Origin: Trichoplusia ni
Lineage: Eukaryota > Arthropoda > Insecta > Lepidoptera > Noctuidae
Direction of reading: 5' to 3'
Assembly (NCBI RefSeq): GCF_003590095.1
Contig: NC_039493.1
Coordinates: forward strand, 5,518,001 to 5,582,000
Length of the DNA stretch: 64,000 nt
The number at the start of each line of letters is the position of its first letter. Within the stretch, counting starts at the first letter, position 1. The notes under the pieces were generated by a model. It was not told where the DNA came from. It made no database searches and was given only the letters and a program-made list of their open reading frames with translations. Both the position numbers and the translations under genes were made by a program. Below, one piece after another: positions 1 to 14,705 of the stretch.

Positions 1-3000
1 CTGAGACAATCTGGTTTAAGTGTACTAAAAGCTTTGTTTTTCCATTCCATCTTCTCATAATAAAAATAGTACATAGTTATTCTGTAATGGTTCCACAATT
101 CTACTAAATAGGTTTTATATGGGCTTCTCCGCGAATAATTGAATGCTTGCCTTGTTCTGTATAATAAAAATGCCGTTATGATACTATCGCAACAACAAGG
201 ACATCTGTCATCTGAGGAGATTCGTAAACTAGTACTCGTGTAGATAAGCAAACTTAATTGAATGAATTTAAGTGGCGGAGAATTATTTGATGCTGAATAA
301 AAAAATGAAAGAATTGGATGATTGGAATGAATATATTTTTTTAACAAATTGAGGTATTTATTTTGACTCGTAATTACCGTATCTTCCCAAATAAAGTGAA
401 ATGGAGTGGAGAATTATTTTTTTTAAGTGACTATGAACCAAAAAATAAATCGTATTACCATTTCAGTCTAATCAATTCAATTACATCTATAAAAACGTCG
501 GTAAAACAAACGAAAAAAAACTACAAATTGAAACAAGACGAAAAATACGATAAATTGCTTGATATGTCGAAATAAAATCAAGGTTGTATCTATGTAATAA
601 TGATGATAGTTTCTTGGAAGGCAATACAGCAAAGTAAATTGCTTGCTCCGTATCAAGTCTGCCATCGCGTGGCGCAGACAGCTCACTTCAATGCCTGATG
701 GAGATCAGGCGAGCAATTGTGTTTTGTTTTCGATGAATTTTAAGAAATTTAGCTCAAAGGAATTGGTGTTTTTGTACAATTCAGTTGATAAGGTAGGAAC
801 GGTGTGAGTAAATGTTAAATTTAAGCTTAACTCTGAAAAGTGGTAATTCATTTTCTCTTTTAATTTTTAGACTAAATATTGCTTTCTTGAATGAATTCGT
901 CAGATCTCTTTCAAAATATGTTGCATACATTTTTTATGATTTTAGAAACCTTTTTACAGCTTAAGAACATCCTCAATATCATGCCTTTTTAGAGTCGTGA
1001 AAATTAAATTAAAATGTACCAATACAAACTCTTCCCCAAAAGCCTAAATCAATGCCAAAACTGCCAAACCAAAATCCTGCCCGAATATAACATAGAATTA
1101 AAAAAAATGTTTATCATTTACCATTACAAACTTACTTACAACATAATGTATTTAGGATGAAGCCTATTATCACAAATACCAACAGCCTCTAAATGGCTGG
1201 AGCGGGCTCAAAGTTAGCCAACATTTAGCCGACAAACTGATAGGAAACTTGTCCTCACATAATGGGGTTACGGTAATGAATCGATATGTCAATACTTGCT
1301 AAATCTGTTGGTTGTTGAAGCTTTGATAGTTAGCAGCAAGAAACATTGAATAGAAAAGTTAAGGAAAGTGGTTCTAACTTCTATGTCCACACGAGTCTGT
1401 TGATATTATGATGACTTTCAAATAAACAAAATTATGTTGTCAGCTGATCTAAAAATTCTCTTTACTATTCTTACACTACTGGTTGAGTTACTAAAAATCT
1501 AGATAAAAGATAAACAGTCTCGGTGTTCCTTTTTATAAACAACACATATTATTATTAAACACATACACGATTAACATATTTAGGTATATTTAAATTATTT
1601 TTATTGGTGTTTAATTGGGTAATATTTTCAAACTGCGTCTTATACCAAAATACAGTTTTTTACGAACTATGTAGTTGCTTGACTTCCGTACAGTTCGCTT
1701 TTGATTTTAACCATTGATAGTAACTACTAACTTCAAGGTATTTGTTCTATTTTCCGTATTTTTTGGCGTGAAAGTCGAACTAAGCATATTTTTGTATCTT
1801 AATATACGAGTATTTTTCGACGACATAGAATAAGGAGAAACAGACAACGAAAAATATGTTCGATTTTGCTTCAGCACTCATTTTAATACTTAAACAGCTT
1901 AAGGCACTTCCATGTACATTTCTGTTCCGTTAAATGTCAGATGTTAACGTGCGTGTAACAGCGTAATAAACAGAATGTAATGTTGTAATGAGTGATAAAA
2001 ATTACGCTATTGCATGTCGTGAACAGTACATTAGCATTTGAATGTTAATTTGATTATTTACTGTTTTCAATTTAAATATTATTTCATTTGCATTACCTGC
2101 ATTAAGAACAAATCTATACCTGCTCCATACAAATCTATACTTAAAACAGTAAGGCTAAGAATACACACGATACTTAATAACATCAATCAAAATAGAACTA
2201 AACGAAAAATAAACTCTGAACTTCACGAATTCGAAATAACACGATATATAAACTGAACATACGAATACACTAGAAGCAACATCTGGGAACAAAATAAAAA
2301 ATTGAATTTAGATGACACAATGAACTTGACCAAACATATTATTTTACGAGCAAAAACCGACGACCTTGGCCGTCCTACAGTTCAGTTAAGACCTGTTTTT
2401 TATCGCGAATTTACTGCTCACATTCTATCTCATTTTATAGGCATTCGGTTCTACGCCAGTAAAATTACTAAGACGACAGTTTATAGGGTCGCTTATCAAA
2501 TATTACGGGTAGATAGCACTAAAATACTTTTCAAATATTTTGATAAAAGTTACGACTAGTTCTTGTAGCTTCAAGTTCAAAATTTCCATGCTAAAGGCGA
2601 GGGTTTTACGGTTACAACTTGGGCTTATTTAAGATTTGAAAATTCCATATTAAGACAAGTAATGTACCCAGTAAAATAATTAAAGACTGACGACCATCGT
2701 AACTTTGCTTCATACTAAACTCAGAGTACGAAAGTATGGTATCACACCACGGCGTTTCTTTTCCGGGGTTCAGTGCCTCTACTCCGAAAGCTTTAAGTAT
2801 CACTCGGTACGTTGTAAAAACGAAGCGCTGCATCATGCACTGTAGAAGAAGTCTTGCTCTCACAACGACAACAGTTTTCTTGTACAAGATCATGGTACAG
2901 GGGATCTACCGCCACGTCTTAAATAGCGGATGTGGAAGAGAGATGCCGCTCTACGCAGTATATCTCGCCGTCACACTTCCACAACCATAATAATGTTACA

Positions 3001-5364
3001 TCAAGACGTAGTGATAGACCGTCTGGTACAGGATCGGTAAATGTCGTCACACAATGTTTGGTTGTAATAACTGTGAATGAGTATCGGCTTTCATGGTGTC
3101 GAGCATTATGACGGCGACCGAAACATAAGCATTATGTGAAACTGTCGGGTTTGTTTACTCAATCTATCCTTGCCTTTTTTGGATTCAGTTTTTTTCTGAA
3201 CAAAATACCCTACCTAATCTTCATAAATTGAAAAGTGAATTGCGATTCCCTTTCTTTGAACTAAGTTAATTGTAGCTCTGTCAGCAATAAAAAATAATAT
3301 GGTATACCACATTTTTTAAATGTTGACTTCACAAGTTTGATATAATTTAACTCGATAAGTTTGTCAATATTTCCCTTTATTACGAACTAAAGGCCCAGGA
3401 TTTGCTTTTTTCTAACCAAAGAATTCCATTTCCTTCACATTTATTACCGACATCATAAATCCTTCCACAAACTGCAACAAATATCGTCATAATATTCCAC
3501 ATTTCAAGTTATGAGCAACTGTAAATTGTTTAATACCCCTGACCTCAGTGTCAGGGGTTGCAAACAATGTAGTCAGCTTTAACCGGCATTGTTTCATTTG
3601 TTTACTTTGAACATGTTGAAAACTAAACTATGGTACTAAGTACTTTGTTAAAACCGAATGGAGTTGTTCCCCACGAGAGGAAATAGTTTATATTGTGTTA
3701 CTGAAAGCGTTGAAGAAAATATTATAGGTGGAAACGCATTGTTAAGGAAACAGGTTTTACTTAAATATTGTAAGAGGCTTTTGTTTCATGAAGTTGACCT
3801 TCATTTGAACTCACGAAAACGCGTAGGTATCATCAATTTTTGTCAAGATAACACCATTCATATTATGAAAGGCAGATGCGTTGTATCACATTTACAATTG
3901 TGATATAATAGAATTCAAAGTTCTATTTATTTGAAACAGGAAATAAGGACATTCGTTAAAAGTTATCATTCTCAACGTAACCTTTGAAATTAAAGTCACG
4001 AAAACAAACTTCTTTGGATAACTTTCTGTAAATATTTTACTGTTAGACAAGTGCCTTCTTATTGTAAACAGGATGAGTAGACGTCTTAAACATCTCTTAC
4101 AATTTGTATGTACAACACAACTTTTTAATAGCATCACTTCCAGGTGAACCCAGATTTTCGCAAAGCACGTCATTTCATAAGTATCGAACGATGGACATTA
4201 ATCATTGCTCCTCTCGTTTAAGAAGATCTCCCTAAACCCGGATTATAAGGTGTTATCGGAAATACGTCTCGAATCCAGGGGTGACCAATATTTTAAGTAT
4301 ATTTTTCCGTATGGAAAATTCTTCATTTTTCTTGGTGCTTCTTTGCATTACGATTTTACTACTTAATGGAAATTCCTGTGTTTTATAGTTCAATAAGGAT
4401 TTGTCAATTTGTGTGTTGTGAATAATTTAATAATAGTGGAATAAAAAGAGGAAAGTAAATAGCGATCCGATAGTACCTATATACCTACACCATGTTTGTT
4501 TCAATATCACTGTGACATTGTAAATACATATACGTTGTGTTCTTCAAGAGTTATTATGAAGACCATAATATTATTACTATTTCGCTGTAAATTGGTTTTT
4601 GATTGTTTTGATTACTCTATGAAACTGCGAGGTTGTTTCATGGAATAGTATCAGATAATAGTAAAAGTTTCTTTTAATAAAAAAGAATTTTATAGCTTCT
4701 TCGTAATTGGGTCTCATGTACCTATATTCTATGGATATGATTTACAGGAATCTGTGTAAAATTATGTTTGTTAAGTCATGATACCATTAAAAATATAAGC
4801 ACGTTGACTTGAATTGGGCTCAGTGCTGTCAAGAATTAAATCAATACGTGGATTTTGATTCTTGCTTCAATAATGACCTTCAAATTGAAGAACTTCAAAT
4901 ACAGTCACTATAGTCAAGGTGAAAACAAAAATAGTAAAATCAGAGATGCCAAATAAGTGTAAGGAATTTACTAGCATCTAAAAAGCTAGTTCTCATTTAC
5001 GTAAAGACAAAGCAACGAATTTATTTATTTAATCAAAGACTACCTTTTATTATTCATCTTGTTACTTCAGCCGTTATTAGTCGCAGTTAGATAACTCGGC
5101 TAATGAATTAGGTTTATGTTTGACTCGTAATTTAGTCCTAACTTTTTGCTAGTCTAGGAATGTCTCGATAAAGTCTGAGTAAATTAAGGGGTAGGTTTAT
5201 TATTTCGAGGTTCGCTTGCCTAGAATAAATTTTAGGTAGTTATTCGGTACGTGATATTAAATTACGTTTCTTACTTCTATTTCTTTCCATTCTCCTTTTT
5301 TTCTCTTTCGAAAACAAATTTATTTCTGGATATTTTTTTTGCGAACTGTTACTTGGTGAATTAG

Positions 5365-5384
5365 TATTTATTTATTTATTTATT
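5365..5384. repeat. (TATT)n microsatellite
   Basis: Five tandem TATT units followed by C; low-complexity simple repeat in unassigned sequence. Confidence 0.9.
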
Positions 5385-7865
5385 CAAAACAAAGGCATAC
5401 AATTATCGAAAGTCAACTTGGTTTTTTTATCTCTGAATTTTTCTAGACTGTATGGAGCCAGACCAAGTTCTGGTTTGGTTACTAAGAGTCTGGTTGTACC
5501 CGCTTTCTCATTCGAAGAGGGGATGTGGTCGTGACTGACCATGAACTTCCCAGTCTAATGACAGATACATGTTTTTTTTTTAATATTGCCTTGTGAGCTG
5601 AAATGACATTACTAGATAAATTAAATGTAATTTAACAGGTTAATGGAGAAACTTCTCCAACATTCATACATATTCTATATTAGTGGGGGAATTAATACCA
5701 TATGCCCAGAGTTCTACCGCATTATTCTATGGAAGCTCCTCTTACTGTTACGACAGCTAGCAACCACCAATTACAGCCTAACCGCAAGGAGTTGGCAACG
5801 GGGAAATGAAACGCCAATCCTAAGCTGAACATGGATAATAGGGTGCAGGTATACAACCTCTTTGGTTATACGGAACTACGTATAGAGTTACTGAGTAGCA
5901 ATTTAGGCAGAATTGGTTTCATCTTAAGCAACATTTGAGGAAATTTAAAATGAAAATAAATTAAATTACCTCAAATATATTTGTTTTCGACCGGTTGATG
6001 TAAAAAAAAGTTTTAAGAAAATTTAAACTACGCTTAGGCCTCCTGACGTGGTTCTAAACAAACTTTCGATTTTTTTATGAGGTTTTCCGTTAATGTTTTT
6101 AGCAAACGATTATAACTACGTAATACTTACATGAATTCGAAAAGACAGATTCGTGCTGGGATTTGATCCTACGTTCTTTGAGTTCCTAGTCCAGTGGTCG
6201 AACTACATGGCTATCCATAAATAAATTCTAATAAACCACAGGAAAATGTAAAGGAAAGTATATGTTTTCTTCAATGTAGTGTATCTATCAAAAGAAATAC
6301 CCTGGATACACAACGTTCTGCCATAACAACTAATATTCTCTTGTAATAAAAACCAATTCAATAACCCTCCATCTAAAACACATCATAACTATTTTAACTT
6401 AAACAAATCCCTGTCAATCGAAAGTCGAAAACTTTAAACGACTTCAGAACTCACAACCATTATGACCAAAAGACTGATTGTCCATTCGATGTTCAGTTGG
6501 ACATCACTTATTCCAAAAATACGATTCAAAAATTGCTGAATGGTAAATCAGGCTCAAAAGTGCCAGAGGGATGAATGGGGGATATAATTAAATTTAAAAC
6601 AGTACAGGGGATGCCTTTGCGAAATTAAACGTTTCATCCAGTAGTCGGGCCAGGAAAAGCAACGGTGCCAAATCTTGGATCAATATAATCCACACATCAA
6701 TTATTGTCAATTAAATTTTAAATAATTAAAGCAGTTTTATGGGATACCGATACTTGTTTCAGGATTCTTTACAGGTCTGGAAAATTTTAGTTTATTTTAT
6801 TTGATTGTAATTTGAAGATTTTAGTGTGTTTTTAGTAAATGCTCATTTTTGTCCTATGTTTTTATTGTTTGCAGTTCTAAGAACTGGTTTGAAGCGGACA
6901 GTATTTTTCTGACTTAAGATAGTATGTTCTGATAACTACTCAAGAAATATGAAAATATCGATATCCCGATTTTTTAAGAAAATTATAATTTGATCGTACC
7001 TCGAGAATCCTTTGCCTTATAGTTTTCTATCCCACTAGTCCAAAATAAATGCAAAGTCTCTCTTTGATGACCTTTTATCAAGATTATTAATTTAGAATTC
7101 TTGAATAACTTTCATTTCACGCAAATTAAAATAAATCTCCAATAAAGCGTAAATTGTATTAAAATAACCACTAAAGGAAGCGAAATATTCCGAGATCCTC
7201 GCTTTTGGAAGCCACAAGCATTCTTTGAATTAATTACAAATTCTTTGTAATATTTCTGATTCAATACGAAGGCTTCCAACCGCTTGAACTTTGATTCCAT
7301 TGTTGTGTAATTATGTTCCGATTAATATCGTAAGGCGATTTTGTGGATTATAATTATATTTTAAAATTTACTACCAGACGCACGCGGCTCTGCTTGTGTG
7401 CATTTCGGTTCAAGTCATAAAAAAATACCCTAGCATTGAGGTATTCCAAGCTATAATCTACCTTCGTGCCAAATTACGTCAAAAACCAATCAGTGGTTTT
7501 TACGTGAAAAAGTATCAAACATCGTATACATCTTCACAAATACAAACTATCACTTCCATAGTCGTGGTCAATCAAATTGGAGAGTAATACATTTATTGCC
7601 TTTTTAAGTTCAAAACAAAACTATTTAAAGAATTTAGTCTTCGTCTTTTGCACTCTCAACTTCCTACAGAGCATTGAATACTAAGTATTTAGAACGTTTA
7701 GAACTATTTGAATTGAAGGCGAGACACTTTAAAAACTTCCAAACTATTATTTTCCTCGTAGAAGCAATCGTGCAAGTTTTCAGATTTTTTTATTAAGTTT
7801 GGTATGATTTTTAGCTTTTAGATACCAGTCGATAAAATTCTGAAAAGTTGTCCCTGCAGTGTGTC

Positions 7866-7986
7866 AAATAATTTATTTTTATAATAACTATCGTGAGACT
7901 GATTCATTATTTAATGATGTAACTATTCGGGCACCCCCGATAAATATGTGTGAGTAAACTGTGGCATCATTTAATAAATAATTTAT
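7866..7986 (+). mobile_element. Deleted relative of the 62.3-kb element
   Basis: Shares AACTATCGTGAGA, TTAATGATGTAAC, CCCCGATAAATA and GTGAGTAAACTG with 62301-62534, in the same order, but lacks the central part between the arms. Flanked by AAATAATTTAT on both sides (7866-7876 and 7976-7986). Confidence 0.68.
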
Positions 7987-8357
7987 ATGCCAAAATTATT
8001 ATTGTACACCACACATTTTTCAACTTCAGAATCTTCTCAACTTATCACTCCATAATATATTTAGAACGACGTCACTTCGGATGTCTCCCTGACCTTACAT
8101 ATGCTTACATCTTTAAAGCTACACAACAGATTCTGATGCGGGTTTTTCAAATAGATAAAGTGATGCTTAATGTAGTATAGAATCACAAATAAATAAGATT
8201 TTTCTAAAATATTGACGTTGTCGTTTCCGATCGCTATTTCTTATATCAAACTCCAATATAACTGAAAAGAAAACAATAAATCTCCAACTGGCCTTATACC
8301 TCATCACACATTTTTGATGTGTTTTTGATGATTCTTTTTATCCTACGCACACAGGTG

Positions 8358-8377
8358 TATATATATATATATATATA
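8358..8377. repeat. (TA)n microsatellite
   Basis: Ten TA units, followed by CCTATATACAGGTA, which contains a short CCTATA palindrome. Confidence 0.9.
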
Positions 8378-9418
8378 CCTATATACAGGTATGTCACACA
8401 GGGAAACGTCAGAACGGTATTACGGTATGAATTATTACTGTGTATCACATTTGTCACTAAAGCTTTGTATATCAAGGAGTTGTCTCGCAGTAGCGAAGGC
8501 TGTGTATGTGTGTGTGAGCATGTGTGTAGTTGTGAATCTTTCGGCGAATATTCAAGTTAGTTATGAAGGATATTATTATATCTCTCAAGACAAGAAGAGA
8601 TCGATGGAATTATTGATATTTTTAAAACTAAAATGTTATATCTTGCGGACTAACTTATTGTTGATTGTTTTTTTTTAATATTAAGTATTGTAGGTGATAA
8701 AAAATATATGACTTGGACTAAACTTAGTTTCAAAAATTCAAAATTTATTTTATACGTAATTATTTTGTTTTTTATGAAACATTTTTTTTTCTTTCTATGA
8801 TATGAAACACTTTCATTTAGAAAAAAAAATACAAAATGACGAAAGGTCTTAATAAGGCTTGAATCACGTAAAAACCTACCAAGAATTCAAAGTAATAGAA
8901 CGTAAACAAACCATAGCTTTTAGTGTTACAATAAAGCCGAAACTATTTAAAAAAAAAGTCCGCTGGCAGTAAAAGCAATAAAAGTGACTCCATATTAATT
9001 TGCAAACAAAATTGTTTAATTTTCGGCGGCCAGTGTTTTATTTGTTACAATTTACTTGTAATTCAATATCAACGCTTTCAGTCGTAATGGGTAAAGTGGA
9101 TTTATGTAAACGTTATATCAGATTGCTCTGTAAATCATAAACATAATCACATAAAATAACAGAAAAACATATTATATGACCATTCAATGAAAATTGGTAC
9201 AAACACTAAATGGATTTAGTGAAAAATCTCTGTTTTTAAGTGAGTCTTAGTCGTTTTAATCCTGTTAGGAATCATGTGCGAGATTCCCATTAGTTGCACT
9301 ACTTTGTTATATCTAATATCGTAAAACTAGTGGAAGAGAAGTTCCCATCAGCTCTATCGTAGAGCTGTTTACTGTTAGTAGTAGAAACAAACCTTTTACG
9401 ATCATGAATCTAAGCGAA

Positions 9419-9580
9419 CCCATCATCTGCCTAGCCTATTCCCAACTATGTTGTTGTCGGCTACCAGTCCAACCAGTTTCAGCTAAGTACCAGTGTTTTA
9501 CAAGGAGCGACTGCCTATCTGACCTCCTAAACCCAGTTACCTGGGCAACACGCGAACCCCTTGTGTTCAAAAAGAGGTTT
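9419..9580 (+). repeat. Dispersed repeat family 1, partial copy
   Basis: Begins CCCATCATCTGCCTAGCC and includes CCAGTGTTTTACAAGGAGCG and CCCAGTTACCTGGGCAACAC, shared with copies at 14.4 and 30.2 kb. I recognise it as a repeat common in moth genomes, but I cannot assign its class. It diverges from the other copies after about 9575. Confidence 0.75.
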
Positions 9581-11804
9581 CATAAAGATAACTTCCCATG
9601 GGCCATAATGCCTTTATAATTTTAGTAACATACCACATGTGCAACATGTGTAAACTAAACAACTTTCACAGCAACGAAACAACAATATACCAACGTAACC
9701 GAATCCCATAATGGGTTTACAGTACCCAACGTATTGGATGATTACGCTTTCGCAGTAATTCATGAAATTCAATCAATGTTACCATCATAAATCTGTTGAG
9801 GATACAATTCAAAACATTAGCTTACACCATTAATCCGGTAACGTTATTTACTTGATAACAAAACACGGCGATATATCCCGAACGAAAACAAAAGGCTGGC
9901 ATTAGGGGACCGATATGGTTCGACAAGTCACATGTATTTTACGAGCGATCACTGCGTCGCATAAAATGTAATTATGTTATTCGAATACACAGATATTTTC
10001 CTCGGAGAGACGCCGAAATTTGACATGGCTGCGACTGGCAGATTAGGCTGGTTGTACGCTGGTTGGTGTTGGTATATCAAATGTTTTGGATCGGTGGACT
10101 TTTGTTAAGGGTAGCAATTGACTACAATTTTCTTACGCTTGACTCGTATTTACTGTTACTTGACCGTGATGCAACGAATGCTCAGTGTTTTTTTATATAT
10201 ATTTATTTTATAAAACATCTGGGGTGTTATCAAAATACCAGGCCTACTTTTTTTCATCGAATTATTTTTGAAGATTAATTGTTTAATCTTTTGTATAAAA
10301 TTAGGTCATTAGAAATCATTTTCTATTAAATATCCAATGTTTTATGAGAATAAGTTTCAGGTTAACTGACAGAAGTAATTCCTATGCACTATGAAGTAGG
10401 TATTACTTAAAACATGACAGTGCCTTTCCAATACACAACATATAGCTACATATTGTTTAGGTATGTATCAATAATATCCATGGTAAAGCCAGGGTAAGTG
10501 GCGGTGTTGCGTGGGTTTTACATGAAACAAATATTGAAACAACACTGGGTTTTTCTTTGAATATTTCTTCCGAGTTTGATGTCCATGATATCCATGGTTA
10601 AAATGCTGTGTTAAAAAGTATTTTTACAAGCGGTATCTTTTTAGATCAATTTTGTAGAGATTTCGTGATTCGGGACACAATATATGCAAAGAAAAGAGAT
10701 CGAGTTAATTAGCTCATAACCTATTTCTAACAAGGGTTGTCAAAATAAAAAAATAAAGAATAATGTATCCACCAAACTAAGAAATTTAATGATTATTTTG
10801 CTTTACACTTACCGACAATGTAGTAAAGTAAAAGGTATACCTATCTATCTAGGTATAACTTCTATGAAACCCTCAGTTCAGTGTGTACGATTTCCACTTG
10901 ATCAGTTTTTTTTTTGTCTTTTAAGTGCCTCTAACTATATTTATATTTTCATATTATTTCCCTATATAACACTTCAACTAATTTTCCTCTACTATAACCT
11001 AAATTTTTATTGAGTGTCCATCCAAGCACACCATTTACTAGAAGTGTCAAGGCAGACAGCTTGAGGCTGTGAAGTCGGTTGCTGTGTGAGACACGGTCAT
11101 ATTTCTGCGACCGTCGAGCGACAGCTGCGGCTGATATCTGGTTAGGACGCACACAAGGCCACAACTTAGCTTACACCTATTAATTAAATAAGCCAACACT
11201 GTTATGTTAAAAATGCAATTATAACATACTATTTGCAATTTGTATAGAGGTGGCAAACATTCTACATCCAACCCATAAAGTTAATTTAAAAAAGCGGGTA
11301 GAGAACCACATTCATTTGGAGGCTTTTGGGTAGCTGTGACAGTGGACGAAATAAAAAATTAAAAACTTATTTGAAAACGTTTACGTTCAACCCAATTCAA
11401 GAGCAGAATTATTAAAAAAGCACTAGATTTAAACCTCATATCACAAGTCAATCTAACAACTGCAGAAAGCCTAAAACAACATTTCGTGTTAATCATTTGC
11501 AGTGACAAATCATCAGTGGCTTGAAACTCAATAAATCTAGATCCAGCTTGTGATGGCGCACAATTTGTTATATTAACATAACGTAATGTTGGCCCAATGT
11601 TTGTCGACGCCTTGGCCAAATTTACTTTAAGCGAAATTATGTTTGCACCAACAACATGATTTCAAAATGTATTCTTGTGGTTAATGTGATATTTTTGTGA
11701 TTTATAAGCTAAAGTGTGCTTCTAAGTTAAAAAAAAAGTCTTTTAAATTGGACTAGATTACAACAGGTGGTCAATTTGAATTTCTAGCCAGGCTATAAAA
11801 ACAA

Positions 11805-12070
11805 GAAAAACCGGTCAAGTGCAAGTCGGGCTGCAGTATCGAGGGTTCTGTACAAATAGGCTAAAGATAAACTAAATTTTTGGCAAATTTATTTGTTGCC
11901 TGCTACCAGATTTATGACGACTATCTAACAATCTGTAAAAATATCAACTGTCTCGCTATCACGGCTCATGAGAACGCAGCTCATGCAGCTTGGTAATGGA
12001 TAGGCGGACAAACAGGCAGCCTGAAGGGCTCTCCTTCAGGCTGTGTGTGGATCCTTAGTAATGAGCCCTA
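11805..12070 (+). repeat. Dispersed repeat family 2 (CCGGTCAAGTGCAAGTCGG)
   Basis: Starts near AAAACCGGTCAAGTGCAAGT and contains AAATATCAACTGTCTCGCTATCACG, written here only as its short core CTCGCTATCACGGCTCATGA, and ends CTTAGTAATGAGCCC. I recognise it as a dispersed lepidopteran repeat. It contains an 11-bp hairpin at 12017-12043. Reverse-oriented relatives lie at 44.5 and 46.9 kb. Confidence 0.7.
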
Positions 12071-14365
12071 AATAGTGTCAACTCACATTCTAAATCCTAA
12101 AAAGGTATTCTTAGTTCCAAGTACATGACTGAAACAATAAACATGAACACTAAACAATTTCGCGAACACCTCTAAATCCGTTCCTTTCCTCACATTTTAT
12201 AACGCTAATAATTTACTTAAACGAAGTGTGAACATTGGACCCGTAAAGAGGATTTGTTCGGAGGAACAGCAAACGAAATCGCAGCAATATCCCTCAATAA
12301 AGAGGGATTTTGTTTATGAAGCCTACAAATCGCGATTTTCATTACAAGTCAGGCCAAGAAATTGACTGCCAGTATTATGTATTGAAAGCAATTTCGCCTC
12401 GCCTCGTAGCTGACGTATTGAAATTTTATGTACGTACCTACTTTCTAAAAAGAGTTTTATGGAGACTGTTCGGTGTTGGCGATTTTTATGCATTTCCAGT
12501 TTATAGACAAGTCCATACTGGAGATGATAATATTTTTATAATGCTTAAATTTATATCGTATATAATAACATACTTCAATTTAAGTGCCCATAGTAGATCT
12601 GTTGATTTCAGTAATTCATCAGTGTTAGTACCGCTTCTAAGTATAAAAATAAACAATTTTCTTTATGACCACAAAAATGTCAAACCTTCAAGACAAAAAT
12701 TTATAAGCTAAGGCATTTATTAAGCATATATTTTAACCCACCATGCAAAAAGAGGTTTGTTGCAAGGTTATCAAGTCTATCTGTGTTGTAGCGTCATACC
12801 TACTTCGCAAAACAGATTAAGCGATTTCAATTAAGTTTGTTTTGTATAATTAAAGATGTAAATAATAATTCGTACCTTTTTCAAGTTGACCGTTGTTTTT
12901 GGGTTTGACCGTTTTTACTGCTAGGGTTTTTGTCTTAAATGTCGCCCTTTGTAAAAAAAAAATGGATAGCTGTAAATCCATAGTGTTATAAATAAAACGA
13001 TTGGATAAATCGGAATCGCTCTTTATAGCAATAGCATTTTCTTTTATACTTATAAATTCTACCACATTTTTAACAAAATAACGTAATCCAGTTCTTCTCT
13101 GACTACAATTTGTGTGAACAAGCAATCAGAGTTAAACGGGATGCTGACCAATTCCGAAACATTTGATATTCTACTACTTCTGCCATCCGCATATTGTTCG
13201 CTTCGTGTACTATCAAATTATTCTGAATACACAAAGCTTTTGTATTCATATCGACGCATTAACCAGAATAGTGCCTCCGTATCGTGAAATATATATCGAA
13301 AATAAATATTTTTGTGCTGAAATTTCGAAACAAAATGACTATGAAAAAGATTATTCTGTTATAATACACAGAATGCATTAAACGTTTCGACATCAAAATA
13401 AAAACTACAAGGACCATAAACATTGGTCTTTTTAGGCAATAAAATGATACAAAACAAAATAGAGGGACATAACCAAATGCAATCAAAGCTTCTAAATGAG
13501 TTATTAACTCGTTTATTTGTCTTTGTTCGTAAAATACTGAATATTCGCCAATTACTTGAACGATAGCACTAAATGCTGCGAACGTTTCAATAAAAGCTTG
13601 CATAATAAATATTGCATTAACTATCGTTTTTACTGGTCCTTTGGGGAATTTATTATTTTGTTTATTTCTGTGAATTATCAGATTTCTTCATGATAACTGT
13701 AAATATAACCTCCTTAACTATTTTTCCCCCAGTTACACGGTGGGATAAACATTTAGCTTTTATAATTTAAAGCTATAAGATATATATAGCTATATTAGCT
13801 CTAGCCTTATTATTGCTAAGTTTTACCTTTTATATAAGGTACATAGTCATTCGTATCCCTATAGGTTATTATTCCACTCTCCCACATCATTATACACATA
13901 ACGAATCATCATTAATTTTGTGGAAACCCACGCTTTTCACTAAAGTGTGTCGTAATTAAAAATATTACAATAAAATTTACAACTAGTCAACGAAATCATT
14001 AACACCATTTATCCTTGGCTCTCCTCGCTTCACTTTGTTTATTTTTTTAACATAAAAACGTCTCTAGCACTAAGTAATTCAATCCTTGTAGTGTTTTACA
14101 CATCTTTACGTTAAGTTATACAGAATGCAGAATTTTTTGTTTTGGGTTTTCTGTGATAGACTTATGAAAGACAGTTTGAACGGTATGTGGGCCGAACGCA
14201 GACGGCTCGCAAACACCTGTTTAAGTTTAAGACAAGACTACTCAGTAGAGTATTATTTTTCAGTAAATAATCACCCTGCTTGCTATAATTACTTAAACAT
14301 TCATCGTACAGGTTTTTAATACATACTGTACCGCTTACACATTATCATTGGCCTAGAAATTTTGG

Positions 14366-14705
14366 TCGGCTTCCAGTCTAACCGGATTCAGCTAAGTACC
14401 AGTGTTTTACAAGGAGCGACTGCCTATCTGACCTCTGCAACCCAATTATCTGGGCAACACGATACCCCTTGGTTAGATTGGTTGTCAGACTTTTTCAAGC
14501 TTCTGACCACCTGTAACGACTGTCAAAGATGTATGAATAACAGCTGGGACCCACAATTTAACGTGCCTTCCGAAACACGGAGGAACTCGTTATCACAAAA
14601 ATGGTCACCTATCTACGAATCAACCGCGTCAAGCGTAGCTTAACCTGTGTTCGATTCACTTATGAGGTTATAGCTTAGCCACGAGCTCCTCTGCCGCTGT
14701 ACCGC
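14366..14705 (+). repeat. Dispersed repeat family 1, long copy
   Basis: Shares CCAGTGTTTTACAAGGAGCG, then GACTTTTTCAAGCTTCTGAC, CAATTTAACGTGCCTTCCGA and TATAGCTTAGCCACGAGCTC with 30171-30505 at high identity. Open frames that cross it are shadows of this repeat, not genes. Confidence 0.82.

Noticed and set aside
2730..3120. GC-richer patch with open frames on both strands as a possible exon or gene
   Set aside because: No domain, no fitting splice phases, and both strands equally open; could be an unrecognised repeat.
8319..8678. 119-codon open frame with a Tyr/Ile repeat
   Set aside because: The repetitive residues come from a (TA)n microsatellite; nothing else supports coding.
12310..12711. 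133-codon open frame
   Set aside because: No recognisable domain, AT-rich composition like the surroundings, no splice-site support; likely chance.
14362..14643. 93-codon open frame, similar to one at 30181-30408
   Set aside because: Both lie inside a dispersed repeat and share its sequence; the similarity reflects the repeat, not a protein family.
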